Positions 8,294 to 17,117 are shown, counted from the first letter of the stretch. The stretch is 64,000 nt of DNA from Pedobacter sp. R20-19 (GCF_000708265.2 NZ_JCKI01000007.1:248001-312000); one strand, 5' to 3'. Made by a program: numbers and translations. Notes: generated by a model not told the origin, from the letters alone.

Positions 8294-9076
8294 TTAAATT
8301 TGCGCTACAAAATCCTTTATTGCTGCTCCCGGATCATTCGTTTTCATAAAGTTTTCACCAATTAAAAAGCCGTTAAAGCCAGCGTTCTTTAAGTCTTTAA
8401 TTATTTTTGGATCGCTGATAGCACTTTCAGAAATTTTCAAAAACTCCGAAGGAATTTCATTCACCAAATTAAAAGAAGTTTGAATATTAACAGTAAAATC
8501 TGCCAGGTTGCGGTTATTTACACCAATGGCATCCAGATTAGGAGAAATACTTCTTTCCAATTCTTCAAGATTATGCACTTCCAATAACACGTTTAAACCC
8601 AGATCATGTGCAAATTTGCCGAAATCATTAATTTGTTTTGGGGTTAAAATGGCAGCAATTAAAAGTATGATATCTGCGCCCCAGGCTTTGGCTTCCAAAA
8701 TCTGATATTCATCAATCATAAAATCCTTTCGTAAGATGGGGATATTATTCGCAGCCCTGGCCGCTAAAATATCATCGGTTTTACCTCCGAAGAAATCTAC
8801 ATCAGTTAGCACAGAAAGTGCAGAAGCTCCAGCTTCATTGTAGGCCTTTGTTACCTCGGCCACATCAGCGGTACCATTAATTAAACCTTTGGATGGTGAG
8901 CGACGCTTAAATTCTGAAATAATACCTGTTCGATCTTCAGCCAGCAAAAAATCTTTAAAAGAATAAGGCGTTCTTTTAAAGTGATCCGCTTTCTCCAAAT
9001 CCTGTATAGAAATCAATTGCTTTGCATCAGCAACCTCTTCTTTTTTTCTTAATACGATTTTATCTAAAATATTCAT
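8294..9076 (-). CDS. trpC: Indole-3-glycerol phosphate synthase
   Basis: A 260-residue TIM barrel that converts carboxyphenylamino-deoxyribulose phosphate to indole-3-glycerol phosphate in tryptophan synthesis. Visible family motifs are E-F-K-R-R-S-P-S-K-G near residue 55 (catalytic Lys, phosphate contact), L-S-V-L-T-D-V-D-F-F-G-G, L-R-K-D-F-M-I-D-E-Y-Q (catalytic Lys), L-L-E-V-H-N-L-E-E-L, G-V-N-N-R-N-L and I-S-E-S-A-I-S. The length is standard for a monofunctional enzyme with no TrpF fusion. It is the last gene of the trpE-led operon, 48 bp after trpG, with trpD missing between them. Confidence 0.97.
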   Translation of the reverse strand: MNILDKIVLRKKEEVADAKQLISIQDLEKADHFKRTPYSFKDFLLAEDRTGIISEFKRRSPSKGLINGTADVAEVTKAYNEAGASALSVLTDVDFFGGKTDDILAARAANNIPILRKDFMIDEYQILEAKAWGADIILLIAAILTPKQINDFGKFAHDLGLNVLLEVHNLEELERSISPNLDAIGVNNRNLADFTVNIQTSFNLVNEIPSEFLKISESAISDPKIIKDLKNAGFNGFLIGENFMKTNDPGAAIKDFVAQI

Positions 9077-9124
9077 GATTATCTATTCGTTGTCATTGCT
9101 TCGTGCTTCACAATGAAGATATGT

Positions 9125-9703
9125 TTAAGAAGTTAACCAATTCTCCAGCATTTGTTTGCCATGTTCAGTTAACACACTTTCCGGATGAAACTGCACCCCA
9201 CGAACATCTAGTGTTTCATGTCTTAACGCCATTATTTCACTTTTATGGTCTCTCGCCGTAATTTTTAAACACGACGGAAAGTTTTCTTTGTTTACCACCC
9301 AACTGTGGTAGCGGCCAACATTAATCGTTTGCGGACATTCCCAAAATAAAGGTTCATCACCATCTACAACCGTTACAGGTGTTGCTATACCATGCATTGG
9401 TCTGCCCAAGTTTAACAGTGTACCACCAAAGGCCTCAGCTATAGCCTGCTGCCCTAAACAGACGCCAAAAATACTTTTCGTAGGTGCATAGGTTTTAATT
9501 ACATCGAGTAATAAACCCGCCTCTTCTGGGATTCCCGGACCTGGTGAAAGTAAAATTTTATTATATTTATCTACATCTGCTAAATCGAATTTATCGTTTC
9601 TCCAAACTTCGGCTTCATAACCAACTTCGTTAATTAAGTGAACCAGATTGTAAGTGAAACTATCGTAGTTATCAATTACCAGAACTTTATTATTTGTTTC
9701 CAT
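9125..9703 (-). CDS. trpG: Anthranilate synthase component II (glutamine amidotransferase)
   Basis: A 192-residue class I glutaminase that supplies ammonia to TrpE. The start has the typical V-I-D-N-Y-D-S-F-T-Y-N-L. The oxyanion strand L-S-P-G-P-G-I-P is near residue 53, the catalytic Cys is in G-V-C-L-G-Q-Q-A-I near residue 80, and His/Glu of the triad are in V-Q-F-H-P-E-S-V-L near 170. Its first 14 bases overlap the end of the chorismate mutase gene, which suggests translational coupling. The same family also serves PabA, but the neighbours favour TrpG, perhaps with a dual role. Confidence 0.95.
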   Translation of the reverse strand: METNNKVLVIDNYDSFTYNLVHLINEVGYEAEVWRNDKFDLADVDKYNKILLSPGPGIPEEAGLLLDVIKTYAPTKSIFGVCLGQQAIAEAFGGTLLNLGRPMHGIATPVTVVDGDEPLFWECPQTINVGRYHSWVVNKENFPSCLKITARDHKSEIMALRHETLDVRGVQFHPESVLTEHGKQMLENWLTS

Positions 9704-9998
9704 TTTCGGTATTCCAATTTTTTATTTCCTCACTGATAAAATAGTTTACCAGATCTCTGTATACTTTTTCTATAACATCAGGATTCAAACCTTCTATCCT
9801 TGCCCAATCCCGTCTTTTTAAAAGCATATTTTTAAATCTTTCAGGAGCTTTAACAGCCTCTTCGTTTAATTTAAATTTAGAAGCAGCCTTTACATATTTA
9901 AATCTTTTTCCAATCAATTGAATAACCTGTAAATCGATAGCATCAATTACAGATCGGATCTCATCTATGTTTTTACAGCTTTCTGGTGAACTTATCAT
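9690..9998 (-). CDS. AroQ-type chorismate mutase / PchB-like isochorismate-pyruvate lyase
   Basis: A 102-residue all-helical protein that looks like PchB of Pseudomonas over its full length: I-D-E-I-R-S-V-I-D-A-I-D near residue 11, G-K-R-F-K-Y-V-K-A-A-S-K-F-K at 30-43, A-P-E-R-F at 51-55 and I-S-E-E-I-K-N-W at 88-95. The AroQ active-site Arg15, Arg32 and a Lys near 43 are present. At the position where PchB has Gln (A-E-Q-I-K-Y-W) this protein has Glu91. It lies between trpE and trpG, 12 bp after trpE. The reaction could be chorismate to prephenate, or isochorismate to salicylate plus pyruvate. No isochorismate synthase is nearby, so mutase is the better guess. Confidence 0.85.
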   Translation of the reverse strand: MISSPESCKNIDEIRSVIDAIDLQVIQLIGKRFKYVKAASKFKLNEEAVKAPERFKNMLLKRRDWARIEGLNPDVIEKVYRDLVNYFISEEIKNWNTENGNK

Positions 9999-10010
9999 TT
10001 TCTCCTTCAG

Positions 10011-11408
10011 TTAAATCCCCTCTGCCATCTGCACCGCTTTACGCAATGCTGCAATTTTATTATTCACTTCCTGCATTTCCATTTCAGGAACAGAATCAGC
10101 TACAATGCCAGCACCTGCGCGGTAATGTAGTTCATTGTTTTTGCTCATAAAAGTTCTGATCATAATGGCATGGTTAAAATCTTCTTTAAAACCCATAAAC
10201 CCAATGGCACCAGCATAAAAATTCCGTCCTAATTTCTCATTTTCATCAATGAGTTGCATGGCCTTGTATTTTGGGGCACCACTTAATGTTCCGGCCGGAT
10301 ACGTATCTGCAACAACCTTAAATGCACTCACATTTTCCTGCAATTGCCCGGTTACCTTACTCACCAAGTGAATTAAATGTGAATAATATTGAACTTCCTT
10401 AAATGATTTTACCTCTACCCGGTTACAATGCCTGCTCAAATCGTTCCGAGCTAAATCAACCAGCATCACATGTTCTGCACTTTCTTTTGGATCCTGCTCT
10501 AATTTTCTCGCTTGTTCCGCATCTTCAATATCGTTTCCACTCCGTTTAAAGGTACCGGCAATTGGAAAAATATTTGCAGCATTGTTTTTGATGGTAATTT
10601 GTGCTTCAGGTGATGAGCCAAAAAGCTTGAAATTGCCATAATCAAAATAAAATAAATAAGGCGATGGATTGATGGAACGCAGGCAGCGGTAAACATTAAA
10701 TTCATCTCCAGAGAAAGCTTGCTTAAATGCACGGGAAGGAACAATTTGAAATACATCCCCCCGAAAAATATGCTTTTGAAGTTTTTCAACTAAACTCATA
10801 AAGCCCTCATCAGTTAAGTTAGATGATTCTTCACCTCTGATCTGAAACTTATATTCAGGGTAATTTTTATTTTGGATGAGGTATTCCATTTTTTCAAGAC
10901 CGCTCTCCTCCTCCCCTTCAAAAGTATTTTTGAAGAGTGTAATTTCATTTTTAAAATGATCAATTGCAATTAGATAGCGATACAAATGATACTGCATTTC
11001 CGGAATCTCTTCTCTCTCCGGAGTTTCAGAAACGAATTTAATATCTTCAAAATGCTGCACCGCATTCCACGTAAAATAACCGAATAAACCACTTGAAATA
11101 AATTTAATCTCAGGCAAATCTGTTTCTTTAAATTTATCCTTAAAATCGGCTATTTCCTCGATGAGGTTTTTACTTTCCTTTATTTCAACAGATCCATCAG
11201 GAAAATAAGTTTCTAACCTTGATCCTTTCAAAATGATTCCGGCCACTGGATCTGCACAAACAAAACTCATTGAGTTCTCCCGACTATGATAATCAGAACT
11301 TTCTAGTAATATACTATTCGGATATACATCGCGTAAGCGCAAATAAATGCTCACAGGCGTTGTGGTATCAGCAAGCATTTTTTTATAAGTGGTATTAATT
11401 TTATACAT
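10011..11408 (-). CDS. trpE: Anthranilate synthase component I
   Basis: A 465-residue chorismate-utilising enzyme that makes anthranilate from chorismate with TrpG. The N-terminal domain has an L-L-E-S-S segment (residues 34-38), the feedback site region of TrpE. The C-terminal catalytic domain shows I-F-R-G-D-V-F-Q-I-V-P-S-R, P-S-P-Y-L-F-Y-F-D-Y, F-G-S-S-P-E, the I-A-G-T-F-K-R element, D-P-K-E-S-A-E-H-V-M-L-V-D-L-A-R-N-D, and G-T-L-S-G-A-P-K. The length is typical. It is first in the operon, and its expression should be set by the attenuator immediately upstream. Confidence 0.95.
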   Translation of the reverse strand: MYKINTTYKKMLADTTTPVSIYLRLRDVYPNSILLESSDYHSRENSMSFVCADPVAGIILKGSRLETYFPDGSVEIKESKNLIEEIADFKDKFKETDLPEIKFISSGLFGYFTWNAVQHFEDIKFVSETPEREEIPEMQYHLYRYLIAIDHFKNEITLFKNTFEGEEESGLEKMEYLIQNKNYPEYKFQIRGEESSNLTDEGFMSLVEKLQKHIFRGDVFQIVPSRAFKQAFSGDEFNVYRCLRSINPSPYLFYFDYGNFKLFGSSPEAQITIKNNAANIFPIAGTFKRSGNDIEDAEQARKLEQDPKESAEHVMLVDLARNDLSRHCNRVEVKSFKEVQYYSHLIHLVSKVTGQLQENVSAFKVVADTYPAGTLSGAPKYKAMQLIDENEKLGRNFYAGAIGFMGFKEDFNHAIMIRTFMSKNNELHYRAGAGIVADSVPEMEMQEVNNKIAALRKAVQMAEGI

Positions 11409-11473
11409 GTTCTTTTTTCATTGTGAGGAAATACAAGGAAGCAATCTCCTCTTTATATTTTTTTTAAAAAGTA

Positions 11474-11505
11474 AAAGCCCGGCGTGTGGTTCTACGCCGG
11501 GCTTT
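11474..11505 (-). terminator. trp attenuator terminator hairpin
   Basis: A perfect 12-bp stem (AAAGCCCGGCGT with its complement, loop of 8) on the minus strand is followed by TACTTTTT. It lies 41 bases after the leader-peptide stop and about 65 bases before trpE. Its first arm can instead pair, with one bulge and one G-U pair, with the upstream segment 11552-11563. Confidence 0.9.
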
Positions 11506-11546
11506 AATGGTTCTTTTAAGGTTTAGGTTGATAAACTATATTTTTC

Positions 11547-11615
11547 TCATACGCAGCCAGCGCAATCCGTTTTCGAATTACTTTGCCAAAGCCATGTATG
11601 TATATTGCTGATCAT
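11547..11615 (-). CDS. trpL: trp operon leader peptide (attenuator)
   Basis: A 22-codon frame upstream of trpE begins M-I-S-N-I-H-T-W-L-W and so has two Trp codons separated by one Leu codon (11592-11594 and 11586-11588). It ends in TGA at 11547. Segment 11552-11563 inside its last codons (GCGCTGGCTGCG) can pair with the 5' arm of the terminator (11494-11505). A ribosome stalled on the Trp codons would leave this segment free and favour read-through; one reaching the stop would cover it and let the terminator form. This is the logic of the enteric trp attenuator. Found by reading; no homologue comparison was possible. Confidence 0.82.
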   Translation of the reverse strand: MISNIHTWLWQSNSKTDCAGCV

Positions 11616-11621
11616 GAGGAG

Positions 11622-11629
11622 CAAAAATA
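11622..11629 (-). promoter_or_regulatory. Candidate -7 promoter element TATTTTTG of the trp leader
   Basis: An exact TAnnTTTG match on the minus strand, with only CTCCTC between it and the leader ATG. The leader transcript would be nearly or fully leaderless. No convincing -33 TTTG is seen. Confidence 0.45.
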
Positions 11630-11721
11630 TAAAGAATTTTGAAAAATGGAAATTTTTATGAAAATAAATTAAAAATAGATTTAACAATGAAGTTCACCAA
11701 GATCATTAAGCATGATAACAT

Positions 11722-11900
11722 TTAACCACAAGGAACACCAAGTTTAAAATGTTTAACCACAGAGATCACGAAGTAAAGGCTTAGCTTACACCAAGTTTTT
11801 TACTTCGCCTCTATGTTCTCTGTAAAAATCTTTGTGCGCTCGGTGGTAAAAAACCTTTGCGCCACTTTGCGAAAACCTTGCTCTCTTTGCGGTTAAAACC
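11722..11900. repeat. Degenerate intergenic repeat between trp operon and next gene
   Basis: Two short runs of the type tttaaccac-a-gga/gat-cac (around 11722 and 11755) and their inverted counterparts (acttcgcctctatgttctctgt, ctttgtgcgctcggtggt, ctttgcggttaaaa) form a long imperfect palindrome. It looks like a common non-coding intergenic repeat. No frame or promoter is convincing here. Confidence 0.5.
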
Positions 11901-11902
11901 AA

Positions 11903-12346
11903 CTAAGAAACCCCGAAAAATGATCTGCCCGGAACACTTTTAGTCATCATTAAGATTGATACGATAATAATAACCAATGCCAGGCCAAAGAAAATAGCAA
12001 TGGTGCGGTGTTTTGCAACAGCATCAGTCACTTTTTTTGATTTAGCATTACCTACTGTAATTAAAATAATAGCAATAAGCATCATAGAAGTGTGCTCTGC
12101 TTTGAAATATCTACCAATAGTATCACTCATTGGCAATTTAGTTAAGGGACTTAAAAAGAATAGTACTAACCCTAATAAAAATTGGATGTGTGCACTAATG
12201 AGTGTAAATACATTCAACTTACGATTACCTTCAGTATACGTTTTTTTACCTAACCAGCCAGATAATGCATTGATAACAGCCACCAATAATAAAATTAATA
12301 CGATGTAGCGCCATCCGGAGTGCGCAGATTTTAAGATACTATACAT
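11903..12346 (-). CDS. Four-helix inner-membrane protein, cytochrome b-like
   Basis: A 147-residue protein with four predicted membrane helices (about 12-32, 46-68, 84-101 and 113-136) and a basic start. Conserved-looking His residues occur at 9 (S-A-H-S-G), 52 (S-A-H-I-Q), 85 (A-E-H-T-S) and 113. His residues at helix ends in such small proteins are often read as heme ligands, which is why relatives are called cytochrome B. Heme binding is inference. It is divergent from the amidohydrolase pair, with 114 bp between. Confidence 0.7.
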   Translation of the reverse strand: MYSILKSAHSGWRYIVLILLLVAVINALSGWLGKKTYTEGNRKLNVFTLISAHIQFLLGLVLFFLSPLTKLPMSDTIGRYFKAEHTSMMLIAIILITVGNAKSKKVTDAVAKHRTIAIFFGLALVIIIVSILMMTKSVPGRSFFGVS

Positions 12347-12460
12347 TTTAATTCAAATATGTTTCTTCAAAAATAGACATTAATTGTAAAAAATAGGTTA
12401 TTGAACATAATCAACGCTTATTTATATTAGTTTTAAACAAAATAAACCAACTAAACTATT

Positions 12461-15400
12461 ATGAAGAAAATTTTACTCGCCATTGGGCTGGTATTTTCTA
12501 CTACATTCGTATTTGCACAGCAAACCTCCTTTCCCGTAAATGGTTCATACGATACCAGGCCTGGAATGTTTGCCTTTACCAACGCAACAATCGTAGTTAA
12601 TGCCAACCAAACTTTAACAAATGCTACACTTTTAATTAAAGGCCAAACCATTCAGGCTGTAGGCGCCGGATTATCAGTGCCAAAAGGATACGTGATTGTA
12701 GATTTGAAAGGAAAATTTATTTATCCTTCATTAATTGATGCCTTTTCAAGCTATGGCATTACAGAAGCACCTGCCCAGGCTCGCGGTTTCGGCGGACAGC
12801 GACAATCTATATTTGTTTCGACTAAAAAAGGGGCTTATGGATGGAATGAAGCCATCAGGCCTGAAACTTATGTTAAGAATGTTTTTTCTGCTGACAGCAA
12901 AAAGGCTGATGAATTACGCAAAGTAGGCTTCGGCAGTGTTAACGTCATCAACCGTGATGGGATTGCCAGAGGTGTTTCTGCAGCCGTAACCTTAAATGAA
13001 GATGCAGACAACAGCTTAATTTTAAAAGATCAAACCGCAGCAAATTATTCTTTCAATAAAGGAACATCATCAAATGATTACCCAACTTCTTTAATGGGTT
13101 CAATTGCATTACTGCGCCAAACCTATTATGATTCGCAGTGGTACAGCAAGCAAAAAGAAGAATACAACATTTCTTTAGATGAGTTCGCTAAACAGCAAAC
13201 CCTTCCACAATTATTTGAGGTAGATGGTTGGGCAAACGTACTAAGAGCAGATAAAATTGGAAAAGAATTTGGCAAAAAGTACATCATTAAATCCGGAGGA
13301 GACGAATATCAACGCATTAATGAGGTAAAAGCAACAGGTGCAAGTTTAATTATCCCACTGGCTTTCCCTAAAGCTTATGATGTGGAAGATCCTGCTGAAG
13401 CCAGAAATTTAACTTTATCTCAAATGAAAGGCTGGGAACTGGCACCTACTAACCCGGCAGCTTTAGAAAAAGCGGGCGTTAAATTTGCCTTAACCGCATT
13501 TGGATTAGAAAACAGCCGTGATTTCTGGGCGAATATCCGCACAGCGATAGAAAATGGCTTAACTGAAAAACAAGCGCTACTAGCGGTAACCACTGTTCCT
13601 GCCGAACTTTTAGGCATCAACGATAAAGTTGGCTCATTAGAAAAAGGCAAAGTGGCCAACTTTTTAATCTCATCAGATAACCTTTTCAAAAACGGAAACA
13701 TCATATTTGAAAACTGGGTACAGGGCAAACGTTTTATTGTGAATAAAATGGATGTAAGTGATGTTCGTGGAACTTATAATCTGAATGTTGATGGCGTGGG
13801 TGCCTTAACCTTAAAAATAACCGGAACTGGCGGTGGATCAACCGCAGCCATAGAGAGAATTGGTACAGACAGTGTTAAAACTACAGCCACTTTCACTAGA
13901 AATGGCGATTGGGTCAGCATCAATTTCAATTTAAAGAAAAATCCTAAAGGCGATGTTCGTTTAAGTGGATACATTACTTCTGCAAATCCAATTACTATTA
14001 AAGGTGAATCTGCATTGGCTGATGGATCAACAGGGAAATTTACGGCTACTTATAAAGAGGCGGGCAAAGAGATGCCAAAGAAAGATGAGCCTAAACCAAG
14101 CCTTGCTGTCGGTTCGGTAATTTATCCTTTTGGAGCCTTTGGTGCTACAGCATTGCCTAAACAAGAAACTGTTTTAATTAAGAATGGTACCGTTTGGACC
14201 AATGAAAAAGACGGTATTCTTCAAAATGCCGATGTACTTTTAGAAAACGGAAAAATCAAGGCAGTAGGTAAAAATCTTTCTGCTGGTGGTGCAAAAGTAA
14301 TCGATGCCACAGGCAAACACATCACGGCGGGCATTATTGATGAACACTCACACATTGCTGGCAGTGGCGGGATTAATGAAGGCGCCCAATCGGTATCTGC
14401 AGAAGTTCGCATTGCCGACATCATCAACTCTGAAGATGTAAATATTTATCGCCAGCTGGCTGGTGGTGTAACCACTTCACATATTTTACATGGCTCGGCA
14501 AACCCGATTGGTGGTCAATCACAATTAATTAAACTTCGCTGGGGTAAATCACCTGAAGAATTAAAATTTGCCGGTGCTGATGGCTTCATCAAGTTCGCTT
14601 TGGGTGAAAACGTAAAGCAAAGTAACTTCGGTACAGGTGCCCGTTTCCCGGTTACGCGGATGGGTGTAGAACAAACTTTCGTTGATGAATTTACCCGAGC
14701 TAAAGAGTACGCAAAAGCAATGTCGGTTAAAGGCAATAGCGTTCGCAGAGATTTGGAATTGGATGCGATTGTAGAAATATTGAACAACAAACGTTTTATT
14801 ACCTGTCACTCTTACGTACAAAGCGAAATTAATATGTTAATTCATGTTGCCGATAGTTTAGGATTCAAAATCAACACGTTTACGCATATTTTGGAAGGTT
14901 ACAAAGTGGCCGACAAAATGAAGGCACATGGTATTGCAGGCTCTACTTTCTCAGATTGGTGGGCTTATAAAAATGAGGTTGCAGAAGCTATTCCTTACAA
15001 TGGAAAAATTATGCACAATGTTGGTGTAACCACGGCTTTCAACTCTGATGATGCAGAGATGGCACGTCACTTAAATCAGGAAGCCGGAAAATCAGTTTTA
15101 TACGGTAACGTTCCGGAAGAAGATGCTTTGAAATTTGTGACCTTGAACCCGGCAAAAATGCTTCATATTGATGATCAAGTAGGCAGCTTAAAGGTAGGCA
15201 AAGATGCAGATGTGGTGATCTGGACGGCTAATCCACTTTCTATTTATGCCAAAGCAGAAAAAACCTTTGTAGATGGGATTGCTTACTGGGACATTGAAAA
15301 AGATGCACAGATCATTAAATCTCAACAGTCTGAAAAAGCACGTTTAATCCAGAAAATGCTGGAAAGTAAAAGTAAAGGCGGAAAAATGCAACGCCCTACA

Positions 15401-15481
15401 GGTGATGCCCCACGCTTATACAATTGCGAAACATTAGAAAATTATTCAGCAGAACTAACCGAGAACGAACATGCACACTAA
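12461..15481 (+). CDS. Secreted double-domain amidohydrolase
   Basis: A 1006-residue protein with a signal peptide (residues 1-20, ending F-V-F-A-Q). It contains two amidohydrolase-like halves. The first (about 30-440) keeps the frame of the fold, such as I-Y-P-S-L-I-D-A-F-S-S, but lacks the metal-binding H-x-H. The second (about 570-1000) has it: I-I-D-E-H-S-H-I, later H-S-Y-V, T-H-I-L-E-G-Y and F-N-S-D-D-A-E. The second half should therefore be the active, periplasmic hydrolase. Substrate is unknown; this group includes imidazolonepropionase- and prolidase-like enzymes. It is coupled to the next gene, whose best ATG is one base past this stop. Confidence 0.85.
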   Translation: MKKILLAIGLVFSTTFVFAQQTSFPVNGSYDTRPGMFAFTNATIVVNANQTLTNATLLIKGQTIQAVGAGLSVPKGYVIVDLKGKFIYPSLIDAFSSYGITEAPAQARGFGGQRQSIFVSTKKGAYGWNEAIRPETYVKNVFSADSKKADELRKVGFGSVNVINRDGIARGVSAAVTLNEDADNSLILKDQTAANYSFNKGTSSNDYPTSLMGSIALLRQTYYDSQWYSKQKEEYNISLDEFAKQQTLPQLFEVDGWANVLRADKIGKEFGKKYIIKSGGDEYQRINEVKATGASLIIPLAFPKAYDVEDPAEARNLTLSQMKGWELAPTNPAALEKAGVKFALTAFGLENSRDFWANIRTAIENGLTEKQALLAVTTVPAELLGINDKVGSLEKGKVANFLISSDNLFKNGNIIFENWVQGKRFIVNKMDVSDVRGTYNLNVDGVGALTLKITGTGGGSTAAIERIGTDSVKTTATFTRNGDWVSINFNLKKNPKGDVRLSGYITSANPITIKGESALADGSTGKFTATYKEAGKEMPKKDEPKPSLAVGSVIYPFGAFGATALPKQETVLIKNGTVWTNEKDGILQNADVLLENGKIKAVGKNLSAGGAKVIDATGKHITAGIIDEHSHIAGSGGINEGAQSVSAEVRIADIINSEDVNIYRQLAGGVTTSHILHGSANPIGGQSQLIKLRWGKSPEELKFAGADGFIKFALGENVKQSNFGTGARFPVTRMGVEQTFVDEFTRAKEYAKAMSVKGNSVRRDLELDAIVEILNNKRFITCHSYVQSEINMLIHVADSLGFKINTFTHILEGYKVADKMKAHGIAGSTFSDWWAYKNEVAEAIPYNGKIMHNVGVTTAFNSDDAEMARHLNQEAGKSVLYGNVPEEDALKFVTLNPAKMLHIDDQVGSLKVGKDADVVIWTANPLSIYAKAEKTFVDGIAYWDIEKDAQIIKSQQSEKARLIQKMLESKSKGGKMQRPTGDAPRLYNCETLENYSAELTENEHAH

Positions 15482-15482
15482 T

Positions 15483-16793
15483 ATGAAAACCTATTTATTA
15501 AGTCTGACTTTTTCGGCTACAAGCCTGATGTGTTTTGCGCAGGCAAACATTTCGCCAGCTAAAAAACAAAGCAAAACCATTACTATTTCAGGTGCAACTG
15601 TACATGTTGGCAATGGAACCGTCATCGAAAATGGAACCATTATTTTTAGTAACGGAAAAATTGTTTCTGTTGCAGCCAACGGGCAAATACCACAAGGTGA
15701 TGTCACTAAGATTTCTGCCACTGGAAAACATATATATCCCGGTTTTATAGCTGCTACCACCAATTTAGGATTAACAGAAATTGAAGCTGTGAAAGCAACC
15801 CTTGATTTTCAGGAAATAGGAGATTTCAATTCACACATCCGCGCTATTGTGGCATACAATACCGATTCTAAAGTGCCTGCAACTTTAAGGAGCAATGGTG
15901 TTTTAATGGCGCAACCCACTCCGCAAGGCGGAATCATTTCTGGAAGTTCATCCGTAGTACAATTAGATGCCTGGAACTGGGAGGATGCAGCCCTGAGAAA
16001 AGATGATGCCATGCACATGACCTGGCCAGTTACGCCACGTTTTAGAGGTGGTTTTGGTGGCTTCGGCAGACCGCAAATGTCGCCTGAAGCACTGGCAGAA
16101 AGAACGGCAAATTCCATTAATCAGTTAAATTCTTTCTTCGCTGAAGCAAAGGCTTATGCAGACATGGGTAAGCCTGAAGTAATTAATACTCGTTTCGAAG
16201 CCATGAGAAGGGTTTTTTCTGGTGAGGAAAAATTATTTATCACGGCTGATAGTCAGAAGGATATTGTAGCGGCAGTAAACTTTGCCAAGAAATACGGCAT
16301 TACACCCGTAATCACAGGTGCTGATGAAGCCTATCTGATTATCGATTTCTTAAAAGAGAATAACATCAGTTTAGTGGTTAAACAACCGCATGCCCTACCA
16401 AACAACAATGATGATGATGTAAACATGCCATATAAAAATGCAGCCATTTTGGCTAACGCAGGTTTAAATGTAGCTTTAAGCATCGATGGTTACTGGCAAC
16501 AACGCAACCTGCCTTTCATGGCTGGTACGGTTACCGCCTGGGGACTGGATAAAGAAAAGGCATTATCTACCATTACCTTAAACGCCGCAAAGGTAATGGG
16601 GGTTGATAAAACTACTGGAAGTATCGAAACAGGAAAAGATGCTACTTTCTTTATTTCTGCTGGCGATGCTTTGGATATGAGAACAAACAAAGTAGAGCAA
16701 GCTTTTATTCAGGGCAGAGATATTAATCTAGATAATTTGCACAAGCAACTGGATAAGAAGTTTAGCGATAAATATGCTGCTGAGAAAAAGTAA
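15483..16793 (+). CDS. Secreted amidohydrolase-like protein without the H-x-H motif
   Basis: About 436 residues from the ATG at 15483, chosen because it is directly followed by a signal peptide (M-K-T-Y-L-L-S-L to M-C-F-A-Q) and starts one base after the preceding stop; an upstream ATG at 15471 would overlap that gene. The amidohydrolase frame is visible (H-I-Y-P-G-F-I-A-A-T-T-N, then K-T-T-G-S-I-E-T-G-K-D-A-T-F-F-I near the end), but the usual H-x-H after P-G-F-I-D is A-T-T. It may be a non-catalytic partner of the double-domain protein. That pairing is inferred from gene order. Confidence 0.8.
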   Translation: MKTYLLSLTFSATSLMCFAQANISPAKKQSKTITISGATVHVGNGTVIENGTIIFSNGKIVSVAANGQIPQGDVTKISATGKHIYPGFIAATTNLGLTEIEAVKATLDFQEIGDFNSHIRAIVAYNTDSKVPATLRSNGVLMAQPTPQGGIISGSSSVVQLDAWNWEDAALRKDDAMHMTWPVTPRFRGGFGGFGRPQMSPEALAERTANSINQLNSFFAEAKAYADMGKPEVINTRFEAMRRVFSGEEKLFITADSQKDIVAAVNFAKKYGITPVITGADEAYLIIDFLKENNISLVVKQPHALPNNNDDDVNMPYKNAAILANAGLNVALSIDGYWQQRNLPFMAGTVTAWGLDKEKALSTITLNAAKVMGVDKTTGSIETGKDATFFISAGDALDMRTNKVEQAFIQGRDINLDNLHKQLDKKFSDKYAAEKK

Positions 16794-16822
16794 TATGCCT
16801 TTAGTTAATGAAAACTTTTTTT

Positions 16823-16938
16823 ACACTGTTCATGAACGGTAGTCACCCTGAATTTATTTTTGGGCCTATTAACAAACAAAAACTACTTGTATAAGTCGCA
16901 ACAAAAAGATGCTGAAATAAATTCAACATGACAACATT
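16823..16938 (+). repeat. 115-bp repeat B, copy 1
   Basis: Diverged copy of a block also found at 17333-17448 and 18213-18331. It shares gtcaccctgaatttattt and the later stretch ataagtcgcaacaaaaagat. Confidence 0.85.
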
Positions 16939-16945
16939 GCGAAAA

Positions 16946-17111
16946 AGCAGCCAATATTAGTTTATTGGCTGCTTTTTGTTTTAAAAAGAGCATAACTATT
17001 GCTGAGGTATTTATCCCGCAGATTCAGGAAATTTCCGCAGAAGCAAGTAGCAAAATCTGCGAAATTTGGTTTGATCTGCGGGACAAAGCCTTGCATTTTG
17101 TTAAGTCATTT
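16946..17111 (+). repeat. 165-bp repeat C, copy 1, starting with a terminator-like hairpin
   Basis: Nearly the same sequence is found at 18340-18510. It begins with an 11-bp stem (AGCAGCCAATA / TATTGGCTGCT) followed by TTTTT, which can terminate the amidohydrolase operon. The remainder holds atctgcgg and ccgcagat elements in both orientations. A short frame inside it is not a gene. Confidence 0.8.
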
Positions 17112-17117
17112 TGTTTT

